The notes: a model not told the origin generated them from the letters alone. Shown: positions 34,263 to 44,174, counted from the first letter of the stretch. The stretch: 59,286 nucleotides of DNA from Betaproteobacteria bacterium (GCA_016210745.1 JACQTO010000083.1:1-59286), one strand, 5' to 3'. Translations and numbers: made by a program.

Positions 34263-36254
34263 CTAAGAGATGTCCGCATCGACCAGATTCCCATAAGTCT
34301 CCATCCATTCGCGGCGCTGTTGAGCGTTCTCTCTCGCCATCATCATCTCGAAAATGCTCCGGTCCTCGTCGGGCGCCGCAGTTTCGAAGTAGACGGGCAG
34401 CACCCGCCGCGTATCCGGGCTGAGCGTGGTCTCCCAGAGCTGCTCAGGGCTCATCTCGCCCAATCCCTTGAACCGCGACACGGCCCAGCCACCCTCCTTC
34501 ACGCCTTCGTCCAGCAGTTTCTCCTCGATTGCCTCGAGTTCCAGCCGATCGAGCGCGTAGAGCTTTCGAGCCGGCTTGCCCTTGCCCTGCGAAGGCACGT
34601 CGATGCGAAACAGCGGCGGCTGCGCCACGAATATGTGACCGTTCTCGATCAGCTTGGGAAAATGGCGGAAGAACAGCGTCAACAGCAGCACCTGGATGTG
34701 CGCGCCGTCGACGTCGGCATCGGCAAGCACGATGATCTTGCGATAACGCAAACCGGAGATATCGACCGTATCGCCGGCTTTGTGATGGTCGACTCCGATC
34801 GCAAGTGCGATCGCCTCGGTCTCCTTGTTCGCGTAGAGCACGTCCGGCGAATCCTGCCAGGTGTTTTTCGGCTTGCCTTTCAAGGGCAGTACCGCCTGAA
34901 ATTCCTTGTCACGCGCCTGCTTGGCCGACCCGCCGGCTGAATCTCCTTCGACAATGAAGAGTTCATTTCGCTCGGGGTCGTCCGAAGCACAATCGGTAAG
35001 TTTGCCCGGCAACACCGCAACACCGGAGGACTTGCGCCGCTCCACCTTCTGCGCGGCGCGCGTGCGCGCCATGGCTTGGCGCAATACCAGTTCGGCGATC
35101 GCCTTTCCCTCTGCGACATGCTGGTTCAACCACAGCTCGAACGGATCGCGCACCATCTGGGCGATGAGCTTGACTGCGTCGCGGGACAGCAGTTCGTTCT
35201 TGACCTGCCCCTTGAACTGGGGATCGAGCATCTTCACCGCGAGCACGTAGGAAGCCCGCGACCAGACGTCCTCCGGGACTATCTTCAGGCCGCGCTGTCC
35301 CATTGCGTGATGATCGATGAAGTTCCTTATGGCGTTGTAGACACCCTCGCGCAATCCCGATACATGCGTGCCGCCGTGGCGCGTCGGAATCATGTTGACA
35401 TACGCCTCGGCGACCACATCGCTCTCGGGAGTCCAGGCTATTGCCCAAAGCGCCCCTTCACCTTCGGCAAAGCTGTCCGATTCGGACTGTGCGGCAATGT
35501 AGCGCTCGCCGAAGAAGGGTTCGGCGACCGGATTCAGCCCGGCGATCGCGCTGGCGAAATAGCCCTTGATCCCTTCAGGGAAGTGCCAGGTCTGCGTCTC
35601 TACCTTGCCTTTCGTCTCCACGCCCAGGGAAAAACGCACGCCGGGCAATAGCATCGCCTTGGCGCGCAACAGCGCAGCGATGTCGGACACCACGATCTTG
35701 GGCGAATCGAAATACTTCGGATCCGGCCAGAAGCGCACCTTGGTGCCGGTTTCCCTGGCGCCGATCGATCGCACTTTTTTCAGCGGCTCCTTGACCTTGC
35801 CGTTGTCCGCGAACACCAGGCGATAGAGAGCGCCATCGCGCTTGACTTCGACCTCGAGGCGCGACGCGAGGGCATTGGTTACGCAGACGCCGACGCCGTG
35901 CAGTCCGCCTGCGATGCGATACACGGAATCCTTGTCCGTCTTCCTGAACTTTCCCCCCGAATGCAGCGTAGTGAATATCACCTGCACCGCCGGAATCTTC
36001 TTCCGCGGATGAATATCGACCGGAATGCCGCGCCCGTCGTCCTCGACCACCGCCGACCCGTCCTCGTGCAATACTACGGCGATGTTCGTCGCGAAGCCCG
36101 CCAGCCCCTCGTCGGACGCGTTGTCTATCGCCTCCACGAGCGCGTGATTCGGATTGGCCGGGTCGGTGTACATTCCTGGCCGGTGCAGGATCGGTGAAAG
36201 ATCCTCCAGGATTTCGATGTCTTCGGCGTTGTAACCCCTAGATTTTGTTGCCAT
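34263..36254 (-). CDS. parE: DNA topoisomerase IV subunit B
   Basis: ATPase subunit of topoisomerase IV, 663 residues. GHKL ATP-binding residues appear in [28 protein letters not shown] and [16 protein letters not shown]. The Toprim region has [26 protein letters not shown] and DADVDGAHI. The ATG at 36254 follows a weak AT-rich leader. parE precedes parC by 12 bp, forming one transcript. Confidence 0.97.
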   Translation of the reverse strand: MATKSRGYNAEDIEILEDLSPILHRPGMYTDPANPNHALVEAIDNASDEGLAGFATNIAVVLHEDGSAVVEDDGRGIPVDIHPRKKIPAVQVIFTTLHSGGKFRKTDKDSVYRIAGGLHGVGVCVTNALASRLEVEVKRDGALYRLVFADNGKVKEPLKKVRSIGARETGTKVRFWPDPKYFDSPKIVVSDIAALLRAKAMLLPGVRFSLGVETKGKVETQTWHFPEGIKGYFASAIAGLNPVAEPFFGERYIAAQSESDSFAEGEGALWAIAWTPESDVVAEAYVNMIPTRHGGTHVSGLREGVYNAIRNFIDHHAMGQRGLKIVPEDVWSRASYVLAVKMLDPQFKGQVKNELLSRDAVKLIAQMVRDPFELWLNQHVAEGKAIAELVLRQAMARTRAAQKVERRKSSGVAVLPGKLTDCASDDPERNELFIVEGDSAGGSAKQARDKEFQAVLPLKGKPKNTWQDSPDVLYANKETEAIALAIGVDHHKAGDTVDISGLRYRKIIVLADADVDGAHIQVLLLTLFFRHFPKLIENGHIFVAQPPLFRIDVPSQGKGKPARKLYALDRLELEAIEEKLLDEGVKEGGWAVSRFKGLGEMSPEQLWETTLSPDTRRVLPVYFETAAPDEDRSIFEMMMARENAQQRREWMETYGNLVDADIS

Positions 36255-36441
36255 TTTTTCTTAAGCCCCTACTAATTGTGGGCGCATGTCCAAATTCTAT
36301 GATACTCCGGGCTGTGCCATTGCGCACCCGCCGCTTGCCGCGACGATGCGAGCCACCTGTTACAACGAGCGCTCGCAGCCCGAGCCTGCTACGCCGCTCG
36401 GGGCAATATCGGCTTCCCGTCGACTCGCCTGTGAGCGAATC

Positions 36442-36777
36442 CTAGGAATTTCGCTTGGACAGAAGCACGGCGTCTTCGACGACCTTGAGCGCGTTGCCGC
36501 CCCAGAGAATCGCTGCATAGAAAACCTCTTCCAGCCTCGCTTGAGACAACGCGCGCCACTGAGACTGGTTTAGAAAGATCATCTTGCCGGTCATGCCCAT
36601 TTCCCCGATCACGGTGAAATGAGCTTCCAGCACTTCCCCTTGCGGGGGCTTGTCCCACTGCACCGGATCGACCTTGGCGACGGACTTGGGCGCCTCGCCC
36701 GGGTACGCGGAATACGAGCCGAGGCAGCCGTCCTGCGTGCGCAGCGAACAGGCCAGGCGGGAGCCACGCGGTGTCAT
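36442..36777 (-). CDS. Conserved hypothetical protein (111 aa)
   Basis: A 111-residue protein preceded by a strong AGGAGG site seven bases before its ATG. It contains RTQDGCLGSYSAYPGEAPK, EVLEAHFTVIGEMGMTGKMIFLNQSQW and a C-terminal VFYAAILWGGNALKVVEDAVLL. No domain is recognised. It shows no signal peptide or membrane helix. Placement upstream of parE on the same strand suggests but does not prove co-transcription. Confidence 0.65.
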   Translation of the reverse strand: MTPRGSRLACSLRTQDGCLGSYSAYPGEAPKSVAKVDPVQWDKPPQGEVLEAHFTVIGEMGMTGKMIFLNQSQWRALSQARLEEVFYAAILWGGNALKVVEDAVLLSKRNS

Positions 36778-36992
36778 TTCATTGCCTCCTGCGGAAAAGA
36801 CGGCGCAAAAACGGGCTGAATTGTAGCCCCGAGCCTCGATCCGCGCGATGAGAGCGCGAATCGACCCCGGGGCCGCAGGACTCTCCGGCGGAAAGCCGGA
36901 CGCCAAGACCCAATGCCGTCGGTGCCGCCCGAGGGCCGAGACACGTCCGTGCTTGCCACAAATGGGGCGCGACGCGATAATCTGCCGCTTCC

Positions 36993-37029
36993 CGAGCGGC
37001 GTTCCGCTCGCCCTGGCGGAACGCCAGGG
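36993..37029. repeat. Two abutting hairpins before the CoA-transferase gene
   Basis: CGAGCGG-CGTT-CCGCTCG (36993-37010) is followed directly by CCCTGGCG-GAA-CGCCAGGG (37011-37029). They lie 20 bp before the ATG at 37050 and would sit in the mRNA leader, where they could act as an attenuator or RNA processing site. No T-run follows, so a simple terminator is unlikely. Confidence 0.65.
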
Positions 37030-37049
37030 GCCCGACGGGTTTATCCGCA

Positions 37050-38243
37050 ATGCCAAACGCACCTGCCTCGATAGCGCTTTCGCGTTATCGCATTCTCGAC
37101 CTGTCTCGGGTACGCGCCGGCCCGACTTGCGTCAAGCAGTTCGCCGACTTCGGCGCCGACGTGATCAAAATAGAATCCCCGCCCGGAGTCGATCCTAACG
37201 AGGACATGGGGGGGCCACGGGACGGACCGGACTTTCAAAATCTTCAGCGCAACAAGCGCTCGATGACGCTCAATCTGAAGCAGGCCGAGGGACGCGAGAT
37301 CCTAGCCAAACTCGTAAAGACCGCCGATGTACTCGTGGAGAACTATCGGCCCGACGTGAAGTACCGGCTCGGCATCGACTATGAATCGCTCAGGGCCGCG
37401 AATCCCCGCATCATCCTCGCCAGCATTTCGGGCTTTGGCCAGGACGGGCCCTATCGCGACCGGCCCGGTTTCGACCAGATTGCGCAGGGCATGGGCGGAC
37501 TCATGTCGGTGACCGGATTTCCAGGACAGGGACCGCTCCGAACCGGCACAGCAATCGCCGATCTCGCGGCCGGCTTGTACGCCGCGCTCGGGATCATGAC
37601 CGCGCTGCTCGAACGCGAGCAATCGGGACAGGGTCAATGGGTGCAATCGTCGCTGCTGCAGTCGGCAATCGCCTTGCTGGATTTTCAAGCGGCGCGCTAC
37701 CTGGTCAAGGGGGAAGTGCCGCCGCAGGTCGGCAACGATCATCCCACCCACATGCCTACTTCGGCCTATAAGACAGCCGACGGCTACATCAATGTCGGCG
37801 TCTCGGGGGAAGGTATGTGGATGCGGCTATGCAAGGCGCTCGAGCGCGAGGACCTGGTCGCGCGCCCGGAGTTCGAGCGCGAGCCCGATCGCGCCCGAAA
37901 CCGGATTGCGCTCAACGCCGAACTGAACGCGCACCTCAGCAAGCGAATTAGCGCCGAGTGGATAGACGTGCTCAACGCCGCAGGCGTGCCTTGCGGCCCG
38001 ATCTACTCGATCGACCAAGTGTTCGCTGATCCGCAGGTGCGCCACCTTCAGGCCGCCGCGCCGGTCACGCACCCGAGACTCGGCGAGCTTCGACTGGTGA
38101 ACCAGGCGGTCAAGCTCACGCGCACGCCGGCCAGCATGGCCTCTGCGGCTCCGGATCCAGGGGCGCACACCGAGGAGGTGCTGGCCGAAATCGGCTATTC
38201 GCGGGAAGAGATTGCAGGATTGCGTGCACGCGGCGTAATCTGA
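37050..38243 (+). CDS. CaiB/BaiF-family (class III) CoA-transferase
   Basis: Family III CoA-transferase, as in formyl-CoA transferase, carnitine CoA-transferase and succinyl-CoA-dependent enzymes. Catalytic Asp171 is in GTAIADLAAGLYAA. Other family blocks: ILDLSRVRAGPTC, FGADVIKIESP, RNKRSMTLNLK, NPRIILASISGFGQDGPY and the central FDQIAQGMGG. 397 residues. The substrate is undefined; it is followed 140 bp later by a VOC protein on the same strand, suggesting a small catabolic pair. Little ribosome site is visible before the ATG. Confidence 0.93.
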   Translation: MPNAPASIALSRYRILDLSRVRAGPTCVKQFADFGADVIKIESPPGVDPNEDMGGPRDGPDFQNLQRNKRSMTLNLKQAEGREILAKLVKTADVLVENYRPDVKYRLGIDYESLRAANPRIILASISGFGQDGPYRDRPGFDQIAQGMGGLMSVTGFPGQGPLRTGTAIADLAAGLYAALGIMTALLEREQSGQGQWVQSSLLQSAIALLDFQAARYLVKGEVPPQVGNDHPTHMPTSAYKTADGYINVGVSGEGMWMRLCKALEREDLVARPEFEREPDRARNRIALNAELNAHLSKRISAEWIDVLNAAGVPCGPIYSIDQVFADPQVRHLQAAAPVTHPRLGELRLVNQAVKLTRTPASMASAAPDPGAHTEEVLAEIGYSREEIAGLRARGVI

Positions 38244-38383
38244 ACCCGGACGGGTGTCATAAGTCTCTTATCACTCAAGTGCTACCGAACTTGGCGAGCG
38301 TTTTGAATGTCGATTTGTTAGGGGATATTTCGAGCAACGGGGAGACGCCTCTTTGAGGTTTCCCAAACACGGGAGAAGCTGTC

Positions 38384-38956
38384 ATGGCCGTCGACGTGAA
38401 GAAATTGAAGGAAATCAAGCCGCCCGCCGGGCTTCCGTTCAAGGTACAAAAGCTCGGCCACGTGGTCCTCAATGTCATGAATATCGAGCGTTCGCTCAAG
38501 TTCTACACTGAAGTGCTCGGCTTCAAGATCTCCGACATCTACCCCGATTCTATGGTGCCGGGAGGCATGGCTTTTCTGCGCTGCAATGCGGACCATCACT
38601 GCCTCGCCTTGGTCGGTTCGGCGAAGGAACCTTCCACCCGCACCGAGTTCAACCACGCCGCCTGGGAGGTAGCCACGCTCGACGAGGTGCTTCGAGTACG
38701 CGAACATCTCAAGGGCCATAACGTTCCCATCGTCGTCGACGGCAGGCGCCGTGCAGGATGCCAAGTAGCGGTGGAATTTCTCGACCCCGACGGACATCAC
38801 CTGGAAATCTACTGGGGCGTCGATCTGGTCGGCACCGACGGCTACGTTCGTCCGCCGGAGGAGTGGCGGGAGCATCATAGCATCGAGGCGGCGATCGACG
38901 ATCCACCTCCCGGACAGGACACTACGCTTCAGGATCCTTCGCTGCGAAGACGCTGA
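38384..38956 (+). CDS. Vicinal oxygen chelate (glyoxalase/extradiol dioxygenase) family protein
   Basis: A 190-residue VOC protein. LGHVVLNVMNIERSLKFYTEVLGF opens the first beta-alpha-beta-beta-beta module with a metal-ligand His; FNHAAWEVATLDEVLRVREHL and GHHLEIYWG (His and Glu ligands) close the second. The HxxxE-type metal centre would suit a glyoxalase, fosfomycin-resistance-like protein or ring-cleavage dioxygenase; the length favours a dioxygenase-like or small catabolic enzyme. A VOC gene beside a CoA-transferase suggests degradative use. Confidence 0.85.
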   Translation: MAVDVKKLKEIKPPAGLPFKVQKLGHVVLNVMNIERSLKFYTEVLGFKISDIYPDSMVPGGMAFLRCNADHHCLALVGSAKEPSTRTEFNHAAWEVATLDEVLRVREHLKGHNVPIVVDGRRRAGCQVAVEFLDPDGHHLEIYWGVDLVGTDGYVRPPEEWREHHSIEAAIDDPPPGQDTTLQDPSLRRR

Positions 38957-38957
38957 T

Positions 38958-39488
38958 TCAGCCCGGCCCGCGCCGGTGCACTTCGTCGAAGAGCGCCTCC
39001 AGAGGCTTGCTTGCGCCACGACAGCCTGCCACCACGTTCGCGGCCCAATCGAAGTACTGGCGTTTTCGCTCCGAATTCCAGTGCGAGGGAGGGCTTGACC
39101 GGATCGATCTCAAATTCGCCGTTTTGTCGGCGATCTTGAGCATTTTTGCTCGCTGCGACTTTCCGGGCGCCGTTTCCACCTGAAGGCGTTTGCGCTCTTC
39201 TTTGGGCAATCTCTTGTCGTCGGTGACTTCGACGACAAGGTCGGCGACATCCTTGCCGAATTCCGCCGCCAACTCTTCGTACTTCACGTCCTGATCTTCG
39301 ATCGTATCGTGCAGCAACCCTGCGATCACCAGGTCGGGGTCGCGCCCGCCGGTGGCCTCGGCGAGCATGAGCGCGACTTCGGCAAGGTGGTTCACATAGG
39401 GTTCGCCGGCTTCGCCTTTTCGCTTTTGGCCAACGTGCTTTCGCGCGGCGAAGTCGAGCGCCCGTACGATTTTCACGAGGTCGTTCAT
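38958..39488 (-). CDS. HD-domain (p)ppGpp hydrolase-like protein (MESH1/SpoT-type)
   Basis: A 176-residue stand-alone HD hydrolase resembling the hydrolase domain of RelA/SpoT: AARKHVGQKRKGEAGEPYVNHLAEVALML, IAGLLHDTIEDQ and KMLKIADKTANLRSI. It would cleave (p)ppGpp or other nucleotide diphosphates, with Mn2+. There is no synthetase or TGS domain. The ATG at 39488 starts the homology; an upstream in-frame start at 39551 has no support. Converges with the VOC gene with a 1-bp gap. Confidence 0.85.
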   Translation of the reverse strand: MNDLVKIVRALDFAARKHVGQKRKGEAGEPYVNHLAEVALMLAEATGGRDPDLVIAGLLHDTIEDQDVKYEELAAEFGKDVADLVVEVTDDKRLPKEERKRLQVETAPGKSQRAKMLKIADKTANLRSIRSSPPSHWNSERKRQYFDWAANVVAGCRGASKPLEALFDEVHRRGPG

Positions 39489-39573
39489 TATTGCCCCAAC
39501 GTTCACAACTGCCACGGGCATCACCGCTCGTTTCCCGGTAAGCCCCTGCAAGAAACTCTCAGGCAGTCAGAGC

Positions 39574-40425
39574 CTACTGCAATTTGATGCCCAGGAACTT
39601 GGCGGCGTTATGAAGCAGGATCTTCGGGCGCACCGACTCTTTGATTGGCAGGGCTGCAAACTCGGCCAGCCAGCGCTCAGGCGAAATCACGGGAAAATCG
39701 GAACCGAAGAAGACTTTGTCTTGAACCAGCGTATTGGCATTGTGGACGATCGACTCGGGAAAATACTTTGGCGCCCAGCCGGAGAGATCCATGTAGACGT
39801 TGCCTTTGTGGCGCATCACGGCCAACTGATCGTCGTGCCATGGCCACGCAGGGTGCGCAATGATGATGCGCAGTTCCGGGTACCGGGCGGCGATGTCGTC
39901 GATGTAGGGAATCGGTTTGCAGTACTCGAGTACGAGTCCCCTGCCCCCGGGCGTGCCGGCGCTGATGGCGGTGGTTCCCCCGTGGAAAATCACGGGCAGA
40001 TTCAGGCGACTGCAGGTCTCGTAAATCGGAAAGAAGCGGGGGTTGGTGGGGCAAAATGCCTGGGTCGCCTGTTGGAACTTCATCCCCCGCAGTCCCATGT
40101 CGGCGCACCGCTTGACCTCCTCCACGGCGGACGGGCCCTTCCAGGGATCGACGCTGCCGAAGCCGATGAAGGTATCCGGGTATTTCTTCACCCAGCCCGC
40201 TGTCTCGGCGTTGGAGATCTTTACCCCGGTGGTGGTCTCCGAATCGACATCGAAAATGACAGCCATCATGTTCAGGCCCTGGTATAAAGCCGCCATATCA
40301 TCGGGTGTGACGCCGCGATTACCGGCGGTGTTGACCGGAGTGCCGACCTTGCGCATGTCCTCCGCGCTGCGTTTGGCTTTGTCGCCGGTATTGATGTGCG
40401 TGTGCATGTCTATTGCTTGTAACAA
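39574..40425 (-). CDS. Amidohydrolase-2 family metal-dependent hydrolase/decarboxylase
   Basis: A 283-residue TIM-barrel protein of the amidohydrolase-2 (ACMSD-like) family. Metal-binding HxH is H8-H10 (AIDMHTH), and His148 (VIFHGG), His191 (IIAHPAWPW) and Asp243 (FFGSDFPVI) complete the site. Members include ACMSD, gamma-resorcylate decarboxylase and pyrone-dicarboxylate lactonase, so a carboxyl or lactone substrate from aromatic breakdown is plausible. Start at 40425 (MLQAIDMHTH) fits the family exactly. Confidence 0.88.
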   Translation of the reverse strand: MLQAIDMHTHINTGDKAKRSAEDMRKVGTPVNTAGNRGVTPDDMAALYQGLNMMAVIFDVDSETTTGVKISNAETAGWVKKYPDTFIGFGSVDPWKGPSAVEEVKRCADMGLRGMKFQQATQAFCPTNPRFFPIYETCSRLNLPVIFHGGTTAISAGTPGGRGLVLEYCKPIPYIDDIAARYPELRIIIAHPAWPWHDDQLAVMRHKGNVYMDLSGWAPKYFPESIVHNANTLVQDKVFFGSDFPVISPERWLAEFAALPIKESVRPKILLHNAAKFLGIKLQ

Positions 40426-40703
40426 GGCGATATCTCCTCAATCAAGACTGGTAGGGGTACGCTATGATAGACCGAATTTCGGCTGATCCCAAAACGGAAC
40501 AACCTTCCCTGGACGCGCATCGTCGAATCATAGTGCCAGCGCACAAATAATAAATTCCAATAGCGATTTCCAAAAGATTCTGCGATGAATAACGAGCCAC
40601 CGGGTTGTCATTTCCGGCGCGAAGCGCTGCGCAGCAGGACTTTTCGCCAAGCCTGTACGAACCCGCAGATGCCGGTACCGCCGGCCCAGTAGCCTGCCCG
40701 ACC

Positions 40704-41855
40704 ATGCGTGAGACCATTTTTCTGCTGGCCCTGGCAAGCGCGAACAGCGGCATCTCGCTGCGCATCATCGAGCCGATGCTGCCGCGCCTGGCCGAGGACT
40801 TCGGCCTGAGCATCCCGGCGACCGCCTCGGTGATCACGGCCTACGCCTTGGCCGCCGCGCTCGGCACGCTTGCCTACGGTCCGCTCGGAGACCGCTACGG
40901 CAAGCTGCGCGTAGCTACGGTTTCGCTTTTCCTGGCCGGGTTGGCCTCCCTCGCCTGCGTTCTCGCCCAGGGCGCGGTGTCGCTCGCGGCCCTGCGGTTC
41001 GTCACCGCGCTGTTCGCCTCGTCGGCGACGGCGCTCGGCATGGCATATATCGGCGATCGCGTCGTGATAGCCGAACGCCAGCCGGTCATCGCGCGCTTCA
41101 TCGCCGGGACGCTCATCGGCCAGGCCGCGGGGCCGGTGGTGGGCGGTCTGGTTACCGACCTGGTCAGCTGGCGCGGGGCGCTCGCGGTCCTGGGCGCTGT
41201 GTACTGCGTGGTTGCGGCGATCCTTTACCTGCGCACCCGCGCTCAATGGGCAAATGAACGCCCGGTTGCAACCCGCGCCAACCCCTTCATTCTGTATCCG
41301 AAGATTTTCGCCTTATCGCGCGTTCGCTATGTCTTGGCTGCTGCGATCGTCGACACATCGCTGTTCTTCGGCGCCTATTCGTTTCTCGGCCCATTCTTGA
41401 ATCTGAAGTTCGGCCTGAGCCTGTCGATGATCGGCACCATCCTCGCCGGCTTCGGCATCGGCGGGGTGCTCTACACCATCTTCGTCAGGAAACTGCTGCG
41501 CGCCCTGGGACAGCGCGGCCTGGTAGGCTGGGGCAGTGCGCTGTGCTGCCTTTGCTATGTACTGGCGACACTATTGCCCTTCTGGCAGACCGCGCTGCCG
41601 GCCACGATCTGCATGGGCTTTACCTACTACATGCTGCACAACACCCTGCAGACCAAGGCCACCGAAATGGCGCCTGAGATGCGCGGCACGGCGGTATCCA
41701 TCTACACCTCGACCTGGACCCTGGGCCAGGCCATGGGTGTCGCAGCGATGGGCGTCGCCGTGGAGACAATCGGCTATGCTCCGGCAATCATCGGATTCGC
41801 CTTGGGATTCTTCGCGTTTGGCCTGTGGCTGCGCGGCAATCTGCAGCGACTGTAG
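40704..41855 (+). CDS. Major facilitator superfamily transporter
   Basis: A 383-residue MFS permease with twelve predicted helices, opening ETIFLLALASANSGISLRIIEPMLPRLAEDF and the motif-A-like GPLGDRYGKLR between helices 2 and 3. Cytoplasmic loop ARTRAQWANERP-like charge pattern is present. It resembles Bcr/CflA or AraJ-type drug or sugar exporters. The ATG at 40704 matches the start of the first helix; a longer frame from 40605 adds a poorly conserved tail. No regulator is adjacent. Confidence 0.88.
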   Translation: MRETIFLLALASANSGISLRIIEPMLPRLAEDFGLSIPATASVITAYALAAALGTLAYGPLGDRYGKLRVATVSLFLAGLASLACVLAQGAVSLAALRFVTALFASSATALGMAYIGDRVVIAERQPVIARFIAGTLIGQAAGPVVGGLVTDLVSWRGALAVLGAVYCVVAAILYLRTRAQWANERPVATRANPFILYPKIFALSRVRYVLAAAIVDTSLFFGAYSFLGPFLNLKFGLSLSMIGTILAGFGIGGVLYTIFVRKLLRALGQRGLVGWGSALCCLCYVLATLLPFWQTALPATICMGFTYYMLHNTLQTKATEMAPEMRGTAVSIYTSTWTLGQAMGVAAMGVAVETIGYAPAIIGFALGFFAFGLWLRGNLQRL

Positions 41856-41862
41856 AAAACGC

Positions 41863-42090
41863 GGATTTAGGAGTTGGAGCTTAGTCAGTTGCATATCTAC
41901 TGTTGACAGATTCGGCGAAGATTTGGTTTCTAAATTCGTCTCCCCTTTTCGTGCAGTTGCCTGCAACTGCACGAAAAGCGGAGATTGATAAACGGCAAAA
42001 CCACCTTCACTGGTTCCGGCTCGTCCGGCTTACGATTCAGGATTCAGCGAAGAACAGTCGCGCGAAGCGCGGCCCCTCAATCCTAAATCC
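41863..42090 (+). repeat. Structured intergenic element, copy B (MFS-helicase gap)
   Basis: Same family as copy A. Ends GGATTTAGGAGTTGGAG and CTCAATCCTAAATCC bound a core with inverted-repeat arms (41939-41960 and 41963-41984) identical in the TTTTCGTGCAGTTGC part but with one mismatch in the outer CCCC/GCGG pairs. It then has the AACCAC/CTGGTT-like segment and CCGGC..CCGG. The right end runs up to the helicase stop codon. Confidence 0.86.
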
Positions 42091-44174
42091 TACCCCCACA
42101 TCCGCCGCATCTTCCCCTTCAGATCCACGCGCGGGAGCGCGGAAACATCGGGCGCGCTCGCAGGCGTTTGAGCAGCCAAGCCGATCAGGTCGAATGCGTC
42201 GAGATCCGCTTCGGCGATGAATCGGCTCCGCGGCGCATAGATATGCCTGTCGGCTCCCAATGCTTGACCGCGCACGAAAAAGCGCAGTGGTTGCATCAGA
42301 ACCAAGTCATCGCGCGCCCGCGTCATCGCCACGTAAAGGAGGCGGCGTTCCTCCTCGATTTCCGCTGGCGTACCGGTAGCCAGGTCGGAGGGAATGCAGC
42401 CATCGACCACGTTGAGGACGAGAACTGCCCGCCATTCCTGTCCCTTGGCAGAGTGGATCGTCGCCAGCACCAGCCAGTCATCGTCCTTGGCGGGTGCTCC
42501 AGCTTCGTCGCCCGAGGCCTCCGGCGGATCTAGGGTCAAGTCAGTCAGGAACGCGGTGCGCGAGGCATGCTGCGATGCCATGCGCTCGAGTTGATCCAGA
42601 TCGCCGAGCCGTACACGCGGGCTGTCGTAGATCCGTTCGAGCATCGGATCGTACCAGCGTCGCAGGCGCTCGATCTGTCCCTCCCAGCGTTTGGTGCCGG
42701 AAAGATCGCTGAGCGCTTCCACCAGACCGGTCCACATGTCGCCGCCACCCGGCGCAGGGCGGCATCGCGCCAGAGAGGCCAGGCTGTGCCCCTCCCCTTC
42801 CAGGCTGGCGAGCACGCGGCGCGCCGTCGCGGGGCCGACCCCCGGAAGGAGCTTCAGCACTCGAAAACCCGCCACGCGATCGCGCGGGTTCTCCACCCAG
42901 CGCAATGCCGATAGCAAATCCTTGACGTGAGCCGCCTCGAGAAATTTCAGTCCCCCGAACTTCACGAAAGGAATTCCGCGACGGGTGAGTTCCACTTCGA
43001 GCTGCCCCGAATGGTGCGATGTCCGAAACAGCACGGCCTGCTCGCGCAATTCCAGGCCCGCCTCACGGTTCGCCAGTACGCGCTCGATGACGAATTCGAC
43101 CTGCGCAGTCTCGTCCGCCACCATGGCGATCGCCGGTCGATTTCCTTCGGTACGGTCGGAAAACAGATTCTTGGTGAACCGCTCCGCAGCGTGGCCGATG
43201 ATGCGATTGCAGCCATCGAGTATCGGTTGGGCGGAGCGATAGTTTCGTTCCAGCTTGATGATCTCGGCAGCCGGTGCGAATCGGCTGGGAAATTCGAGAA
43301 TATTCTTGACCCGCGCCGATCGAAACGAGTAGATCGACTGAGCATCGTCACCGACAACGGTGAGGCCAGTGCCCTGCGGCTTGAGTCCGAAAAGAATGGA
43401 AGCCTGAAGCGCGTTGGTATCCTGGTATTCGTCGACCAGCACGTGGTCGAATCGGCTCGAGACGAACTCCGCGATCTCCTTGATCTGCATCATCTGGGCC
43501 CAGTAGAGCAGCAGATCGTCGTAATCGAGGACGGCCTGGGCCTGTTTCGCATCGACGTACGCGGCAAAGAGCCGGCGCAACGAATCCTGCCACTCGATGC
43601 ACCACGGAAACGTGCGGGCGAGCACGTCCTCGAGCGGCGCCTGGGCATTGACGGCAAACGAATATATCGAGAGGCAAGTCGCCTTCTTCGGGAAACGCCC
43701 TTTCGTTTCGGAAAACCTCAGCTCGTCTCGCACCAGGTCCATCAGGTCAGCCGCATCGCTGCGGTCCAGAATGGAGAATCCCGGGGTGAGACCGATGCTC
43801 TGGGCATGCATGCGAAGCAGTCGTGCACCGATCGCATGGAACGTGCCGGACCATTCGATGGACCCCGCGGAAACCGAGGCGCGCCCGGCAAACGCTGTTG
43901 CGCAGATCCGCTCCACGCGGCGTGTCATCTCCTGCGCCATGCGCCTTGCGAAGGTCAGCAGCAAAATCCGACCCGGATGCGCCCCATTCAGTATCAGGTG
44001 CGCGACGCGGTGCGCCAGGGTCTTGGTCTTGCCCGTGCCTGCGCCTGCGATCACCAGCAGCGGAGGCGTATCCCGCACCGGCCCGGAATCCGGGATCCCG
44101 TAGGTAACTGCCGCCCTCTGCCCCGGATTGAGATCGTCCAGATGCGACGCGCCCGCAGATTCCGGCCTATGCAT
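42090..44174 (-). CDS. UvrD/Rep-type ATP-dependent DNA helicase
   Basis: Superfamily 1A 3'-5' helicase of ~694 residues. Walker A is AGAGTGKTKTLAHRVAHL (about residues 43-60), followed by LLLTFARRMAQEMTRRV (motif Ia), the DEYQDTNALQ motif II, QSIYSFRSARVKN motif III, and C-terminal LATIHSAKGQEWRAVLVLNVVDG plus RRLLYVAMTRARDDL. The Cys residues in the C-terminal part are too few to suggest an Fe-S cluster. Close relatives act in mismatch or recombination repair. The ATG at 44174 is taken; a GTG at 44198 is an alternative. Confidence 0.88.
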   Translation of the reverse strand: MHRPESAGASHLDDLNPGQRAAVTYGIPDSGPVRDTPPLLVIAGAGTGKTKTLAHRVAHLILNGAHPGRILLLTFARRMAQEMTRRVERICATAFAGRASVSAGSIEWSGTFHAIGARLLRMHAQSIGLTPGFSILDRSDAADLMDLVRDELRFSETKGRFPKKATCLSIYSFAVNAQAPLEDVLARTFPWCIEWQDSLRRLFAAYVDAKQAQAVLDYDDLLLYWAQMMQIKEIAEFVSSRFDHVLVDEYQDTNALQASILFGLKPQGTGLTVVGDDAQSIYSFRSARVKNILEFPSRFAPAAEIIKLERNYRSAQPILDGCNRIIGHAAERFTKNLFSDRTEGNRPAIAMVADETAQVEFVIERVLANREAGLELREQAVLFRTSHHSGQLEVELTRRGIPFVKFGGLKFLEAAHVKDLLSALRWVENPRDRVAGFRVLKLLPGVGPATARRVLASLEGEGHSLASLARCRPAPGGGDMWTGLVEALSDLSGTKRWEGQIERLRRWYDPMLERIYDSPRVRLGDLDQLERMASQHASRTAFLTDLTLDPPEASGDEAGAPAKDDDWLVLATIHSAKGQEWRAVLVLNVVDGCIPSDLATGTPAEIEEERRLLYVAMTRARDDLVLMQPLRFFVRGQALGADRHIYAPRSRFIAEADLDAFDLIGLAAQTPASAPDVSALPRVDLKGKMRRMWG

